Below, one piece after another: positions 28,492 to 38,700 of a stretch of DNA of 64,000 nucleotides. How positions within the stretch are numbered: the first letter of the stretch is position 1; each line of letters opens with the position of its first letter. The position numbers and the translations under genes are program-made. The DNA is taken from NCBI RefSeq assembly GCF_000732945.1, contig NZ_CP008944.1:434001-498000 (forward strand), read 5' to 3'. Below the pieces are notes generated by a model that did no database searches, had not been told where the DNA came from, and saw only the letters and a program-made list of their open reading frames with translations. This DNA comes from Corynebacterium atypicum. Its GTDB lineage: Bacteria; Actinomycetota; Actinomycetes; Mycobacteriales; Mycobacteriaceae.

Positions 28492-29969
28492 ATGGCGGGT
28501 GGATCGACGAGCCGGCTCGAGGGGGCGCGCTCCGGGACGCGCGAATCGGCGGCGGGCGGTAAGCAGAATGCGAGCCACAAGCCGCGGGGGGAGGAGGACG
28601 CGCGAGTTCAGCCCCCAGGGCCCGCGCCCACCACGCGGGCGCAGGTTTCGGGGCATCGTTTTTTGAGCCGCCGGATCCGGCACGGACTGGTCTTTGGCGA
28701 TATCCGGATGATCCACGATCCGCTGGCCCGGCGGCGCAGGGCCGCTATCTTTGGGGTCGTCGCCGCGGTGCTGGCCGCGGCGTGCGCAGGCCTGATGGCG
28801 CTGATTGACCCGGCCCCGGACCCGGGGAGGCTGCTATCGTGCGCACCGACACAGGGGCGCTGTTCGTCCGAGTGGACGGGCGCCTGCACCCGGTGGAGAA
28901 CCTGGCGTCTGCCCGGCTGATCGCCGGTGCGCCCGAGGAGCCCGCGTCCATCTCGGCGGCCGCGCTGTCGCAAGAGCACCTCGGCGCCGCCCTCGGCATT
29001 CCACTTGCCCCCGGCGTCTTCGCAGCCGAACCCGTCGCACAGTTGCACTGGTTAGCCTGCGTCGCGCACTCGGGCGCGGTGACCGTCGCGGCGCAGGAAA
29101 GCGCTATCCCGCTGAGCGCCGATGAGGCGGTGCTCGCGCGCACGGAGGCGGGCACGCAGCCGACAACGTGGATGCTGACCAGCAAAGGCAGGATTGCGCT
29201 GCCCGAGGGCGATACCCATGAGGGGAGGACCGTCGGGCGCCGGCTAGGTATTGACTCCACGACTCCCACGTGGCGGGTGCCCAGCGACGTTATCGCGGCT
29301 GCCCCGGAGCTTGCCCCGGTTGCCGCTCCCGACCCGCTGCCCGAGGTGCGGCTCAGCGACGGCGAGTACTGGGCTCGCTCGGAAGAGGGCGCATCAACCC
29401 TCACCGAGCTGCAGACCCAGGTGCTGATGGACTTAGGCGCAGAGCACCGCAATCTGAGCGGAGGCGAGCGCGCCGAACTCGCCGGCGCGCCGGTGGCCGA
29501 GCCGGTGCAGCTGCCGGACCGCGCGCCGAACTTTGTGGACCTTCACGGCGAGCAGCTGTGCACCGCAGGTCCCGGGCAAGCGATCTTTCGTCTGCCGGAA
29601 TCGGGGGCAGAAACCGGGCCGGAGCTAGACGATGCACACCTCGAGTCCGCCGCGGCCGGGAAGGTCGGTGCGGAGTCGAGGGGAGCCGGCGTCGGCCCGC
29701 GTGGCGCGGTGCCGGTACCCGCCGGTGGTCTGGCCGATTTCTTCCTCGGTCCGCGTGCGGGGGCTATCAGCGTGGATACGGGGATGGGCGTGCAGGTAGT
29801 GACCGATAACGGGATTCGCCACCGGGTGCCTGATGAAGGGGCGGCGGCCGCGCTAGGCCTGCCAGAGCCCACCGGTGGTTGGTGGCCGGCGTTGCGGTTG
29901 CTGCCGGAGGGCCCGCCCCTAGACGCGGCGACGGCCCGGCAGGTGGTGGTCCCGTCTGCGCGACCTTAG
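28492..29969 (+). pseudogene. eccB: ESX-4 component EccB, reading frame broken by a -1 shift
   Basis: EccB is a membrane component of the type VII secretion complex. The first part has APTTRAQVSGHRFLSRRI then MIHDPLARRRRAAIFG and a membrane helix, as in EccB. The second part, in another frame, continues TDTGALFVRVDGRLHPVENLASARLIAG, also standard EccB. The switch lies at CCCGGGGAGG, 28821-28830: one extra G would join them as DPDPGEAAIVRTDTGAL and give about 492 residues. As written the first frame stops at 28920. Translation of the second part could begin at GTG 28839 but would lack the membrane anchor. CCCGGGG fits the X-XXY-YYZ pattern of -1 slippage, so recoding is possible though less likely than a mutation or sequencing error. 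Confidence 0.85.
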
Positions 29970-29995
29970 CTGCCGAGAGGGGATAGGCTTGCCAC

Positions 29996-31510
29996 ATGGC
30001 AGTTTCCGGCACGGTAAGAAAGATAGTTGCGAGCATTACCGACGCCCTGCCGATTGGCCGTGGCGTGGACTATCGCCCGGTCACACCGGTGGGTTGGTTT
30101 GCGCACGAGCAGGCGGTAGCGAAGCTGACCGAGAGCTTCGCTCAGATCCCCCCGGCAGAAAGGGTGCACCTGGCCAAGAGCACCTCGAACCTTTTCCGGG
30201 GCCGCTCCGGGCGGGGCAAGGGGCTGGACGTCTCCGGCTTGGATGGCGTGATCGCCGTCGATCCGGTCGAGCGGACCGCGGATGTACAGGGCATGTGTAC
30301 ATACGAGGACGTGGTCGATGCGACCCTTCCCTACGGGCTCGTGCCCACCGTGGTGCCCCAGCTGAAGACCATCACCCTCGGCGGCGCGGTGACGGGTATG
30401 GGCGTGGAGTCCAGCTCGTTTCGGGCGGGGCTGCCCCATGAGGCGGTCCTCGAAATGGACGTCTTAACCGGCACGGGCGAGGTGGTCACGTGCTCTCCGG
30501 ATAAGAACGTCGATCTCTACCGCGGCTTTCCAAATTCCTACGGCAGCCTGGGATATGCGGTGCGGCTGAGGATCCAGCTCGACCCGGCAGCGAAGTTCGT
30601 CGAGCTGCGCCATGTGCGCTACCACTCGGCAGCGCAGCTGGCCGGTGACCTCGAGCACATCTGCCGGGATAAGGAGTTCGCCGGGCAGCGGGTCGACTTC
30701 CTCGACGGCGTGGCGTTTTCCCCGAACGAGCTCTACCTGAGCCTGGGGCGCACCACCGAGGAGGCCGGCCCAGTGAGCGACTACACGCGTACCAAGGTCT
30801 ATTACCGCAGCCTGCAGCACCCTTCTGGGGTCTTACGCGATCGGCTGACGCTGCGCGACTACCTCTGGCGCTGGGACATCGACTGGTTCTGGTGCTCGCG
30901 GGCCTTCGGGGCTCAAAGCGAGCTGGGCCGGGCGCTCTGGCCGCGAGCGTTGCGGCGCAGTAGCTTCTACTGGAAGCTCATTGGGCTGGACCGCAAATAC
31001 GATATCGAGCACCGGCTGACCTGTGCTCGCCGCGGCGAACCGCATCGCGAGCGGGTGGTACAGGACATCGAGATCACCACGGACAAAGTGGCCGAGTGGC
31101 TAGAGTGGTTCTTTGCAGCCTGCGATATCCAGCCGGTGTGGCTGTGCCCGATCCGGCTGCGCGAAGGCGCCTCGGCGCTCGTGGGTACTGGCGAGGTTGT
31201 CGCTTCCGCCGAGAGCCCTTGGCCGCTCTACCCGCTGCAGCCGGGAAAGACCTGGGTGAACGTGGGGTTTTGGTCGGCGGTTCCGGGCGACCACATGGGA
31301 GCAGATTCCAGCCCAGGGGCATTCAACAGGCGCATCGAAGAGGAGGTGCACCGGCTGGGCGGCCACAAGTCGCTCTACTCGGAGGCCTTCTACACCCGCG
31401 CGCAGTTCGCCGAGCTCTACGGCGGCGATCTGCCGGAGCGCCTCAAGGCGGTGTACGATCCCGCCGCCCGCTTCGCCGGGCTGTATGAAAAGACGGTGGG
31501 CGGCGCCTAA
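29996..31510 (+). CDS. FAD-binding oxidoreductase, TmsA/BfaA-like (10-methyl fatty acid reductase)
   Basis: 504-residue FAD-linked oxidoreductase of the PCMH/vanillyl-alcohol-oxidase group. FAD-binding features include RVHLAKSTSNLFRGR, GVIAVDPVERTADVQGMCTYEDVVDATLPYGLVP and the TLGGAVTGMGVESSSFRAGLPHEAV loop. In mycobacteria and some corynebacteria a protein like this sits beside a UfaA1-type methyltransferase, and the pair makes 10-methyl (tuberculostearic) fatty acids; this one would reduce the 10-methylene intermediate. The methyltransferase gene follows 124 bp downstream. ATG with GAGGGGATA upstream. Function is inferred from the pairing. Confidence 0.8.
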   Translation: MAVSGTVRKIVASITDALPIGRGVDYRPVTPVGWFAHEQAVAKLTESFAQIPPAERVHLAKSTSNLFRGRSGRGKGLDVSGLDGVIAVDPVERTADVQGMCTYEDVVDATLPYGLVPTVVPQLKTITLGGAVTGMGVESSSFRAGLPHEAVLEMDVLTGTGEVVTCSPDKNVDLYRGFPNSYGSLGYAVRLRIQLDPAAKFVELRHVRYHSAAQLAGDLEHICRDKEFAGQRVDFLDGVAFSPNELYLSLGRTTEEAGPVSDYTRTKVYYRSLQHPSGVLRDRLTLRDYLWRWDIDWFWCSRAFGAQSELGRALWPRALRRSSFYWKLIGLDRKYDIEHRLTCARRGEPHRERVVQDIEITTDKVAEWLEWFFAACDIQPVWLCPIRLREGASALVGTGEVVASAESPWPLYPLQPGKTWVNVGFWSAVPGDHMGADSSPGAFNRRIEEEVHRLGGHKSLYSEAFYTRAQFAELYGGDLPERLKAVYDPAARFAGLYEKTVGGA

Positions 31511-31590
31511 CCGCACTTGAAGGCCCGGGTGGGTGCCCTGGTGCGGGCCGGCTGGCACTCGAACCGGCTGGAACATTGCCGATAGCGAGA

Positions 31591-31596
31591 TAAAAT
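31591..31596 (+). promoter_or_regulatory. Candidate -10 for the methyltransferase gene
   Basis: TAAAAT in an AT-rich patch 39 bases before the start codon. No clear -35 is seen, so the downstream gene may have its own weak promoter or simply be read through from the oxidoreductase gene. Confidence 0.25.
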
Positions 31597-31634
31597 AGTT
31601 TTTTGCACCGAGTAAAAGAAAGGATTAAGAGCTC

Positions 31635-32933
31635 ATGGCCGCTCCGCAGGACGTAATGACGGTTGGCGAGATCATCGATGCGCTCATCGAGAAGCCGAAC
31701 CCGTTTTATTGGAAGGCCTTCGATGGCTCTACCGCGGGTAGCCCGGACGCCCGCTACACGGTGCGTATCACCAGCCCTGAGGGGTTGTCTTACATCGCGA
31801 CCAACCCCGGGGACGTGGGGCTGGCCCGCGCCTGGGTCACCGGTGGGCTAGAGGTTGAGGGCGAGCACCTTGCGCATCCGTATGGGGTATTCGACTCGCT
31901 GCAGAAGCTCTACGGGAACTTCCGCAAACCAGGGTTCAAGGAAATCACGAGGATCTATCGCTCCCTGCGCAAGATGGGAGCACTTCAGATCCAGCCGATC
32001 CCGGAGGCAGAGGAGGCGTCTTTCCTCGAGCGCTCGTTGCGCGAAGGACTTTCGCGGCACTCGAAGCAGCGCGACAAGGACGTGATCTCGGCCCACTATG
32101 ACGTGGGAAATGAGTTCTACGAGTTGTTCCTGGGCGACTCGATGACGTACACCTGCGCCTACTATCCGCACCAGGACGCAACTCTTGATGAGGCCCAGGA
32201 AAACAAGTATCGATTGATTTTTGAGAAGCTGCGCCTGAACGAAGGCGACTGGTTGCTTGATATCGGTTGCGGTTGGGGCGGGATGGCCCGCTTCGCCGGC
32301 AAGCGTGGCGTGCATGTGATCGCGGTGACCCTCTCGCGAGAGCAGGCCGAGTGGGCGCAGGCGGCCGTCGTGCGCGACGGGCTGGAGGGGCTTGTCGACG
32401 TCCGCTTCCAGGATTACCGCGACGTCCCTGAGGAAGGCTTCGATGCGATCAGCTCGATCGGCCTCCTCGAGCACGTGGGCGTGAAGAACTACGCCAGCTA
32501 CTTCGAGTTTCTCTCAGGTAAGCTGCGCCCCGGCGGATTGATGCTCAACCACTGCATCACCTACCCGGATAACCATAAGACGCGCAAAGGCGAGTTTATT
32601 GACCGCTACATTTTCCCGGACGGGGAGCTGACCGGCTCAGGAACTGTGATCCGAAAGATGCAGGATCACGGCTTTGAGGTCTTGCACGAGGAGAACTTGC
32701 GCCACGACTACCAGCACACCTTGCACGATTGGTGCGAGAACCTCAAAGCCAATTGGGATCGTGCGGTAGAGCTCGCCGGGCTGGAGACGGCGAAACTCTG
32801 GGGCATGTACATGGCAGGCTCGGAGTGGGGCTTCGAGCACAACATCGTTCAGCTGCACCAGGTGCTTGGGGTGAAGTTGGACGAGAAGGGCAGCCGTGCC
32901 GGCGTGCCGGACCGGATGTGGTGGCAGCCTTAA
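31635..32933 (+). CDS. SAM-dependent fatty acid methyltransferase, TmsB/UfaA1-like (CFA synthase family)
   Basis: 432-residue enzyme of the cyclopropane-fatty-acid synthase superfamily, methylating an unsaturated acyl chain in membrane phospholipid. N-terminal lipid-binding domain to about residue 130, then DVISAHYDVGNEFYELFLG, the SAM-binding LLDIGCGWGG at 208-216, SSIGLLEHVGVKNY and the C-terminal RHDYQHTLHDWCENL. With the preceding FAD oxidoreductase it resembles the TmsB-TmsA pair for 10-methyl fatty acids; a plain cyclopropane synthase is the alternative. GAAAGGATT lies upstream of the ATG. Confidence 0.88.
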   Translation: MAAPQDVMTVGEIIDALIEKPNPFYWKAFDGSTAGSPDARYTVRITSPEGLSYIATNPGDVGLARAWVTGGLEVEGEHLAHPYGVFDSLQKLYGNFRKPGFKEITRIYRSLRKMGALQIQPIPEAEEASFLERSLREGLSRHSKQRDKDVISAHYDVGNEFYELFLGDSMTYTCAYYPHQDATLDEAQENKYRLIFEKLRLNEGDWLLDIGCGWGGMARFAGKRGVHVIAVTLSREQAEWAQAAVVRDGLEGLVDVRFQDYRDVPEEGFDAISSIGLLEHVGVKNYASYFEFLSGKLRPGGLMLNHCITYPDNHKTRKGEFIDRYIFPDGELTGSGTVIRKMQDHGFEVLHEENLRHDYQHTLHDWCENLKANWDRAVELAGLETAKLWGMYMAGSEWGFEHNIVQLHQVLGVKLDEKGSRAGVPDRMWWQP

Positions 32934-33057
32934 CGGGCGGCGCATAGTCCTCGCTGTTGTCGCCGGGCTTTCATCGCCGCTTCTGGTCTGGGTCATCATG
33001 GTTATTTTGATGATCGCCCATGCGGGGACCGGCGGCAGGTACCCCGGCCCGGAATAG
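32896..33057 (+). CDS. Possible 53-residue membrane protein overlapping tmsB-like and mycP 3' ends
   Basis: Small reading frame starting GTG 32896 with AAGGG six bases upstream and ending TAG at 33057. Residues about 15-40 are strongly hydrophobic (RRIVLAVVAGLSSPLLVWVI continuing MVILMIAHA), i.e. one membrane helix, followed by a short Gly-rich tail. It overlaps the end of the methyltransferase gene by 38 bases and runs opposite to the last 56 bases of mycP. The ribosome site and helix favour a real gene; the double overlap argues for caution. Function unknown; position suggests a link to lipid methylation. Confidence 0.45.
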   Translation: MPACRTGCGGSLNGRRIVLAVVAGLSSPLLVWVIMVILMIAHAGTGGRYPGPE

Positions 33058-34258
33058 CTGTAGCGACCAGCCAAATAACTACTGCCGCGGCGATAGCGAT
33101 TGCCAGCGCTCGGCGCATGGGGCCGGTGTCCGCCCGCTCCGGTGTGGCGATAGCACCCCGGGTCCCAAAATCTTGGGTATCGTCCGGGGCCACCCCGCGA
33201 AGGTGCGCCAGGGCCTGGTCGGGGTCAAGCGCCCCGGCCGGGGGTTGCGCGATCTGCAACAGGCGCTCGCGCATCTCGGCGGGGCTTTCCTCGGGGTAGC
33301 GCTCGAAGAGGGCGGCGGCCAGCCCGCTGACGTAGGGGGCGGCGAAGCTGGTGCCGGTAAATTCACGCTCATTGAGGGTCGCAGGATCAACCACGCCGCG
33401 GGTGAGTCCCGGCCCGGTGGGATCCAGCGCTACCGGGATGGTGCCCGGGCCGGCGAGCGCACCTGCACCAGGGTGAAGTGAGTATTCTGCCGGGCGGTGA
33501 GCAGCGTCCAGCGCCCCGACTGCAAGGACAGTGGACGCAAACGCAGGGTAAACCACCGAGTCGGGGGCGCAGCGTGCCGAAGCGTTTCCGGCGGCTGCGA
33601 CTACTACGGCTCCGGCCTCCTCGGCGCGGGCGAGAGAGTCATCGAGGCGCCCGGTATCCAGCTGCTGGGCGTGCGCAGGCTCCACGCAAGAGACCACAGA
33701 CACGTTGATGACGCGGGCACCGGCATTGACGGTTCGCTCGATCGCTTCGGCCAGGCTGCCCAGGTCCCCGGCTCCGGGCGCTGCGGGATCCGAGGCACCG
33801 TCGCCGGAGGCTGGGCGTCGGTAGTGGGCATTGGTCTGCCGGATGCTTAAGACCTGCGCATCCGGGGCGATGCCCGAAAGTCCGTCGCCGGTATCGCGGG
33901 CGGCGATGGCCCCGGCGACCGCGGTGCCGTGCCCGTCGCAATCGGTGAGTGGGTCGGCGTCCTGCGGAGTGACAAAATCGGCGATCGGTTCCACTCCGCC
34001 GAGCCTCGGGTGGTCGCTGACCCCGGTGTCGATGACCGCCACTTTCACCCCGCGCCCGGTAGGCCGGGCCGCGGAAGTTGAGCCCGCGTGGTCGGCGGGC
34101 TTTCCCGGCCCTGCTTCCCGCATCTGGGCAGGAATCCCCACCACGCAGGGCACATCGGGCTCAAGCGCCACGGCGGGTTGCCCCGCGTAAGGGAGCACAC
34201 AGCAGCTGGTCAACACGCCGGCGCACGCCCAGCGGGCTAAGCGAATACGCCTCTTCAC
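33002..34258 (-). CDS. mycP: Type VII secretion mycosin (subtilisin-like serine protease)
   Basis: Membrane-anchored serine protease of ESX systems. The signal peptide covers residues about 1-32 (ending QPAVALEP). The catalytic triad is complete: Asp77 in VAVIDTGV, His110 in DGHGTAVAG and Ser304 in GTSFAAPYVSG; the oxyanion Asn lies in AAAGNAS. A C-terminal helix (about 388-408) precedes a basic cytoplasmic end. 418 residues. GTG start overlaps the last base of the eccD stop. It is intact, unlike eccB and eccC. Confidence 0.93.
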   Translation of the reverse strand: MKRRIRLARWACAGVLTSCCVLPYAGQPAVALEPDVPCVVGIPAQMREAGPGKPADHAGSTSAARPTGRGVKVAVIDTGVSDHPRLGGVEPIADFVTPQDADPLTDCDGHGTAVAGAIAARDTGDGLSGIAPDAQVLSIRQTNAHYRRPASGDGASDPAAPGAGDLGSLAEAIERTVNAGARVINVSVVSCVEPAHAQQLDTGRLDDSLARAEEAGAVVVAAAGNASARCAPDSVVYPAFASTVLAVGALDAAHRPAEYSLHPGAGALAGPGTIPVALDPTGPGLTRGVVDPATLNEREFTGTSFAAPYVSGLAAALFERYPEESPAEMRERLLQIAQPPAGALDPDQALAHLRGVAPDDTQDFGTRGAIATPERADTGPMRRALAIAIAAAVVIWLVATAIPGRGTCRRSPHGRSSK

Positions 34259-35598
34259 TAGCCCAACCCCCTAATCGCGGTGAACACGCCGGCCGCGTGG
34301 GCGGCCAGCGGGATGGCAGTGGCCAGGGCCAGCGTCTCGGCGCGCTCCAGCCAAGCCAGGGTAGTCGGCTCCGGTTCCTGCAACCTGGGGCCCCACAGGC
34401 CGAAGGTTGCCAAGATGCACGCGAGCGCGATGCTCACGCCCATGGCCCACCAGTGAGTAGCCGTTAACGCGACGCTTAAAGATGCGGCCAGACAGATGCT
34501 GACCTGGGCCAGCAACGCCCTGGCGTCGACGTGGCGCGCCGCGTGCATCGCGAAGCTGGCGGCCAGGCAGAGACTGAGCCCCAGCCAGATCTCAGGGCGC
34601 GACGCGGCCCTTGCAGCTGCAGCCCCAGCGAGCAGCTCGACGACGGTGACTGCTGCAGCTGCGACGACGATCGCGGCGTAGACGTCGCGCCCGACACGCG
34701 CCCGTTCGTCGGAGTGGTTCTGCGCCGGCTCCTCACAGAAGACGGACTCGCCAGCGGCAGGCAGGCGTGGGGCCCGCAAGTCCGCGATCTTGCTCGCTAT
34801 CGTGGGTGCCGCCCAGCAACTGGCGACGCCGATGCCGAGCGCGCAGGTCAGCGCAGGAAGCGGGCCGGCAGCCCACAGCGTGAGCGCGGCTAGGCCCGCT
34901 GCGACGGTGAGGATCGCGACGGCGGCGAAGACCGGGCGGTTAAGGCACGCTGGGCGCACGAGCGCGACGAAAAGCGTGCCTAAGATGGCGCTGGAGAAAC
35001 AGGCGAGAGCGACTGCCGGGGGCGAGTCGGTGACCCCGGCTGGTGCCACGGGCAGCGCGGCCGGGTCGGTGACCCAGGCACCGGCAGAAGCAGCGCCCAG
35101 CAGCGGGATGACGTCCGCAAGCGCGCTGAGATCCCGACGCCAGGCGAGGACCGTGAGGCCCACAAGCGCGGCAGCTGCCGCGGCGATCCACCAGGAAACG
35201 ACGTGCGCGAGGGCCACCCCGATGCCTGCCACTCCGGTGACCACGATCGCCTGCATTACCGCCGCCGCAACCGCCGTCGAAGTGGCGCGCGCGGTAACGA
35301 CGAGCGCCTCGGCCGCGTCCCGTGGCACCGGAGTGGAACGGGCGCGGTGCGGCTCCAGGACGACCACCGCGCCGTCATAAATCCCCGCGCTGCCCAGCGG
35401 CTCATGCGGGTCGATCGGTACGCCGGCCGCGGTGACTGCCTGCCACGGGCGGGTAGCCGGCGGTGCCCCGACCAGCCACGCGACCTCCTCGGCGACGTCC
35501 GCGATCGAGCTGCTCGCCGGGATAGCAAGCTCCGCCTCCCGGAAGAAGTGTTCGACGTGCACCCGAAGGCACACGCGCACGACGTGATCGACGGCCAT
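34258..35598 (-). CDS. eccD: ESX-4 membrane channel component EccD
   Basis: 446-residue integral membrane protein. Residues about 1-85 form the ubiquitin-like domain (VVRVCLRVHVEHFFREAEL, WLVGAPPATRPW), followed by about eleven hydrophobic helices, as in EccD, with a loop of about 60 residues in the middle. ATG at 35598 has AGGGGGAT upstream; the 10-residue extension to 35628 lies before that site and was rejected. It is divergent from eccC, with a 169-base shared control region. Confidence 0.9.
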   Translation of the reverse strand: MAVDHVVRVCLRVHVEHFFREAELAIPASSSIADVAEEVAWLVGAPPATRPWQAVTAAGVPIDPHEPLGSAGIYDGAVVVLEPHRARSTPVPRDAAEALVVTARATSTAVAAAVMQAIVVTGVAGIGVALAHVVSWWIAAAAAALVGLTVLAWRRDLSALADVIPLLGAASAGAWVTDPAALPVAPAGVTDSPPAVALACFSSAILGTLFVALVRPACLNRPVFAAVAILTVAAGLAALTLWAAGPLPALTCALGIGVASCWAAPTIASKIADLRAPRLPAAGESVFCEEPAQNHSDERARVGRDVYAAIVVAAAAVTVVELLAGAAAARAASRPEIWLGLSLCLAASFAMHAARHVDARALLAQVSICLAASLSVALTATHWWAMGVSIALACILATFGLWGPRLQEPEPTTLAWLERAETLALATAIPLAAHAAGVFTAIRGLG

Positions 35599-35767
35599 AA
35601 AATCCCCCTTTTTTAAAAAAGCCCCCAACGTAGCTACCCATCATGGCCTACACTTGCGCCCGTGTCCACAGCTATGCGTTAATTTGTGGGACGAGCCAGA
35701 AAGTTTTGTGCTTTAGCCGCGCGCTTCGGGGGAAGACCGCTCAGCTACGCGCGGCACGAGGGGGAAT

Positions 35768-38700
35768 ATGAGTAGTGAGCTTTCCGCAACGCGCCCGCGC
35801 TGGCGCACCGTCCACCCGGTTGCGCCGGCGACGCGCGAGCCCGCGCCGCCCGCCCCGGAAGGGGCCCTGGCCATGGAGAAGATCCCCGGGATCGACCCGC
35901 CGCAACCAGTTCCGTTGATCCGGATTCTGCTTCCGGTGGTGATGGTCGCGGCCATGCTCGCCATGGTGTTTGTGATGGTGCGGATGGCCGGCACCATCCA
36001 CCCGATGTTTCTCATCCTGCCGGTCATGATGGCTATGAGCATGATGTCTATGTTCGGCGCTCCGGCCGGGCGCAACGAGGATGAGACCCGGCGGGTGTTC
36101 CTGCGCCACCTTGCTGAGCTGCGCGCCGCAGGGCTTCGTAATGGGCAGGTACAGCGAAGATTTGAAGAATACCTCAACCCGGCGCCCGAAAACCTCTGGG
36201 CGATCGTGGCGGGCCCGCGGCTGTGGGAACGCAGGGCAGAAGACCCCGATGCCCTGCACGTACGCCTAGGGGTGGGCCCCACCCGCCTAGCCACTCCGGT
36301 GGAGACTCCTGAGGTAGGCGCTCCCGAGGACCTGGATCCCGTGTGCGCCGTCGCCGCGCGACACACGGTGCGCTCCATTGAGACCGTCGAAGAGCTGCCT
36401 GTGGTAGTCAACCTCGCCGCTTTCAGCGTCGTCTCACTCGCCGGCACCGACGCCCGGGCGACCGCCCGGGCACTCGTCTGCCAGCTAGCCTTTCACCGAC
36501 TGGAAGTGGCCGAAGGGGCCACGGACTGGGAGTGGCTGAAGTGGCTCCCGCACAGTCGGGATCCACAGGCCGCGGCATTCCGCATCCTCGTGGTGGACAA
36601 CGTGCCTACGACCGGCACCGAGGCCTGCCTCACCGGCGATGACTACACCTGTGTGCTCGAGGTCGGCGACGGCGCACCCACGGCGTTGCGCACGCTGGCC
36701 CAAGACGAGGGACTAGCGCTGACTGTCGGCGCCGAACTTCACGCCCACACGAGCGGCGGCCCAGAGAAACTAGGAACGCCCGACTTCGTTTCGGCGGCCC
36801 AGGCGGGGCATCTCGCCCGCGCTATAGCCGCGTGCCGCCGGCCGGGCGTAGCCCGCGGCGCCGCAGCAGGAGACCTCCTCGACCTCCTTGGGCTGAAGGG
36901 GCTCACCCACCCCGGGGCTTTCGAGTTGTGGCGCCAGCCGCCGCGCCCGGTCTTCCTCGACCTGCGGGAGTCGGCACACGGAGGAATGGGCCCGCACGGG
37001 CTGTGCATCGGTGCCACCGGATCCGGAAAGTCTGAGCTCTTACGCACCCTGGTAGCGGCCCTGGCGGCGACGCATTCCCCGGACGACCTCAATTTTGTGT
37101 TGGTGGACTTCAAAGGCGGGGCCACGTTCCTGGGGCTGGACCGACTCCCGCATACCTCCGCGATGATCACTAACCTAGCCGAAGAAGCAGTACTGGTCGA
37201 GCGGATGCATGACGCGATCTCCGGGGAGCTCAACCGCCGCCAGGAGATGTTGCGCGCCGCCGGCGGGGTGCCCAACGTGACCGAGTATCGGCAGCTCCGT
37301 GCCCAGCGCCCGGAATTAGAAGCCATGCCGGCGCTCGTGATCATCGTCGATGAGTTCTCGGAGCTGTTGGCCAACCACCACGACTTCGCCGACCTCTTCG
37401 TGGCGGTCGGCCGGCTGGGGCGCTCGCTCGGGGTGCACCTGCTTCTGGCCAGCCAGCGCCTAGAGGAAGGGCGGATGCGCGGTTTGGACAGCCACCTTTC
37501 TTATCGGATCGGGCTGCGCACCTTCTCCGCCGCCGAGTCCCGGCAGGTCCTTGGGGTGACAGACGCCCACGAGCTGCCCCAGAAGCCCGGAGCGGGGTTT
37601 CTTAAATCCGGGCCCGGGACGCCGGTAGGTTTTCAGGCTGCCTACGTCTCCGGACCGGTACGCGACGGATTCGACCACGCCGCCGAGGCGAAAGCCAGCG
37701 CGCGCGGTGTGAGGTTCTTCAACGGCTGGCACGAGGAGGCTGCCCTCGGCGATTCGAGAGCCGACACGGCCGGCGCGGAGACCAACGCGGGTACTGGCGA
37801 CGCCTCGGCTGGCCCTCCTGCCGCCGTGCCGACGGTGGTCGAGGCGATCACCACGGCCGCGCGGCAGGAAGCCGCCCATCGCGGGATGAAGGCACGCCAG
37901 ATCTGGCTGCCGCCCCTGCCCCGACAGACGCAGCTGGCTGGCGTGGCTACGGCGCGCGGCTTTCTTGCGGCAGGCTGCGGGCTGATCGACCGCCCCTATG
38001 AGGGGCGCCAGGACCCGCTGGTCATCGACTTTTCGAGCGGCGACGGCCACCTGGCGCTCGCCGGCGGGCCGAAAACCGGCAAGTCGACCGCGTTGCGCAC
38101 GATGGTGACCTCGCTGGCCGCTACGCATACCACCAGCCAGGTGCGGTTCTACGTCATTGACTCCGGGCGCGAGCTGGCCAGCCTAGAACGGTTACCGCAC
38201 GTCGCGGGGCGCGCCGGGCGCGGCGAGTCCGAGCGGGCAGGCCGGGTCCTCGACGAGGTACTCACGTTCATCGACGACCACCCCGGCGGCACTCCCGCGG
38301 TTCAGACGTTTTTGATTCTCGACGGCTGGCACAACCTCGCCGCTGACTTAGAAGACCGGCTTGATGACGTCGCGCGCATCGCCGCAGACGGGCCCGCGGC
38401 AGGGGTGCACGTGCTCATCTCGACGGCGCGGTGGACCGCGCTGCGGCCCGCGGTGCGTGATCTGATTTCGCGGCGCTTTGAGCTCAGGTTGGCCGAAACG
38501 CTCGACTCTCTGATTGGGCGCAAGGCCCCAGGAGAAACTCCCCGATCTCCCGGGAAGGGGCATCACGCCGGACAAAGAGCAGGTGCTGTGGGCGCAGGCG
38601 AGCAACCAAGATATCGCCCACGTGGTCACCGAGGCGGAAAAGCAGGGGCAGCAGCCGGTACCAAAGCTCAAGGAACTGCCGGCGCGGATCGAGCGCGGCC

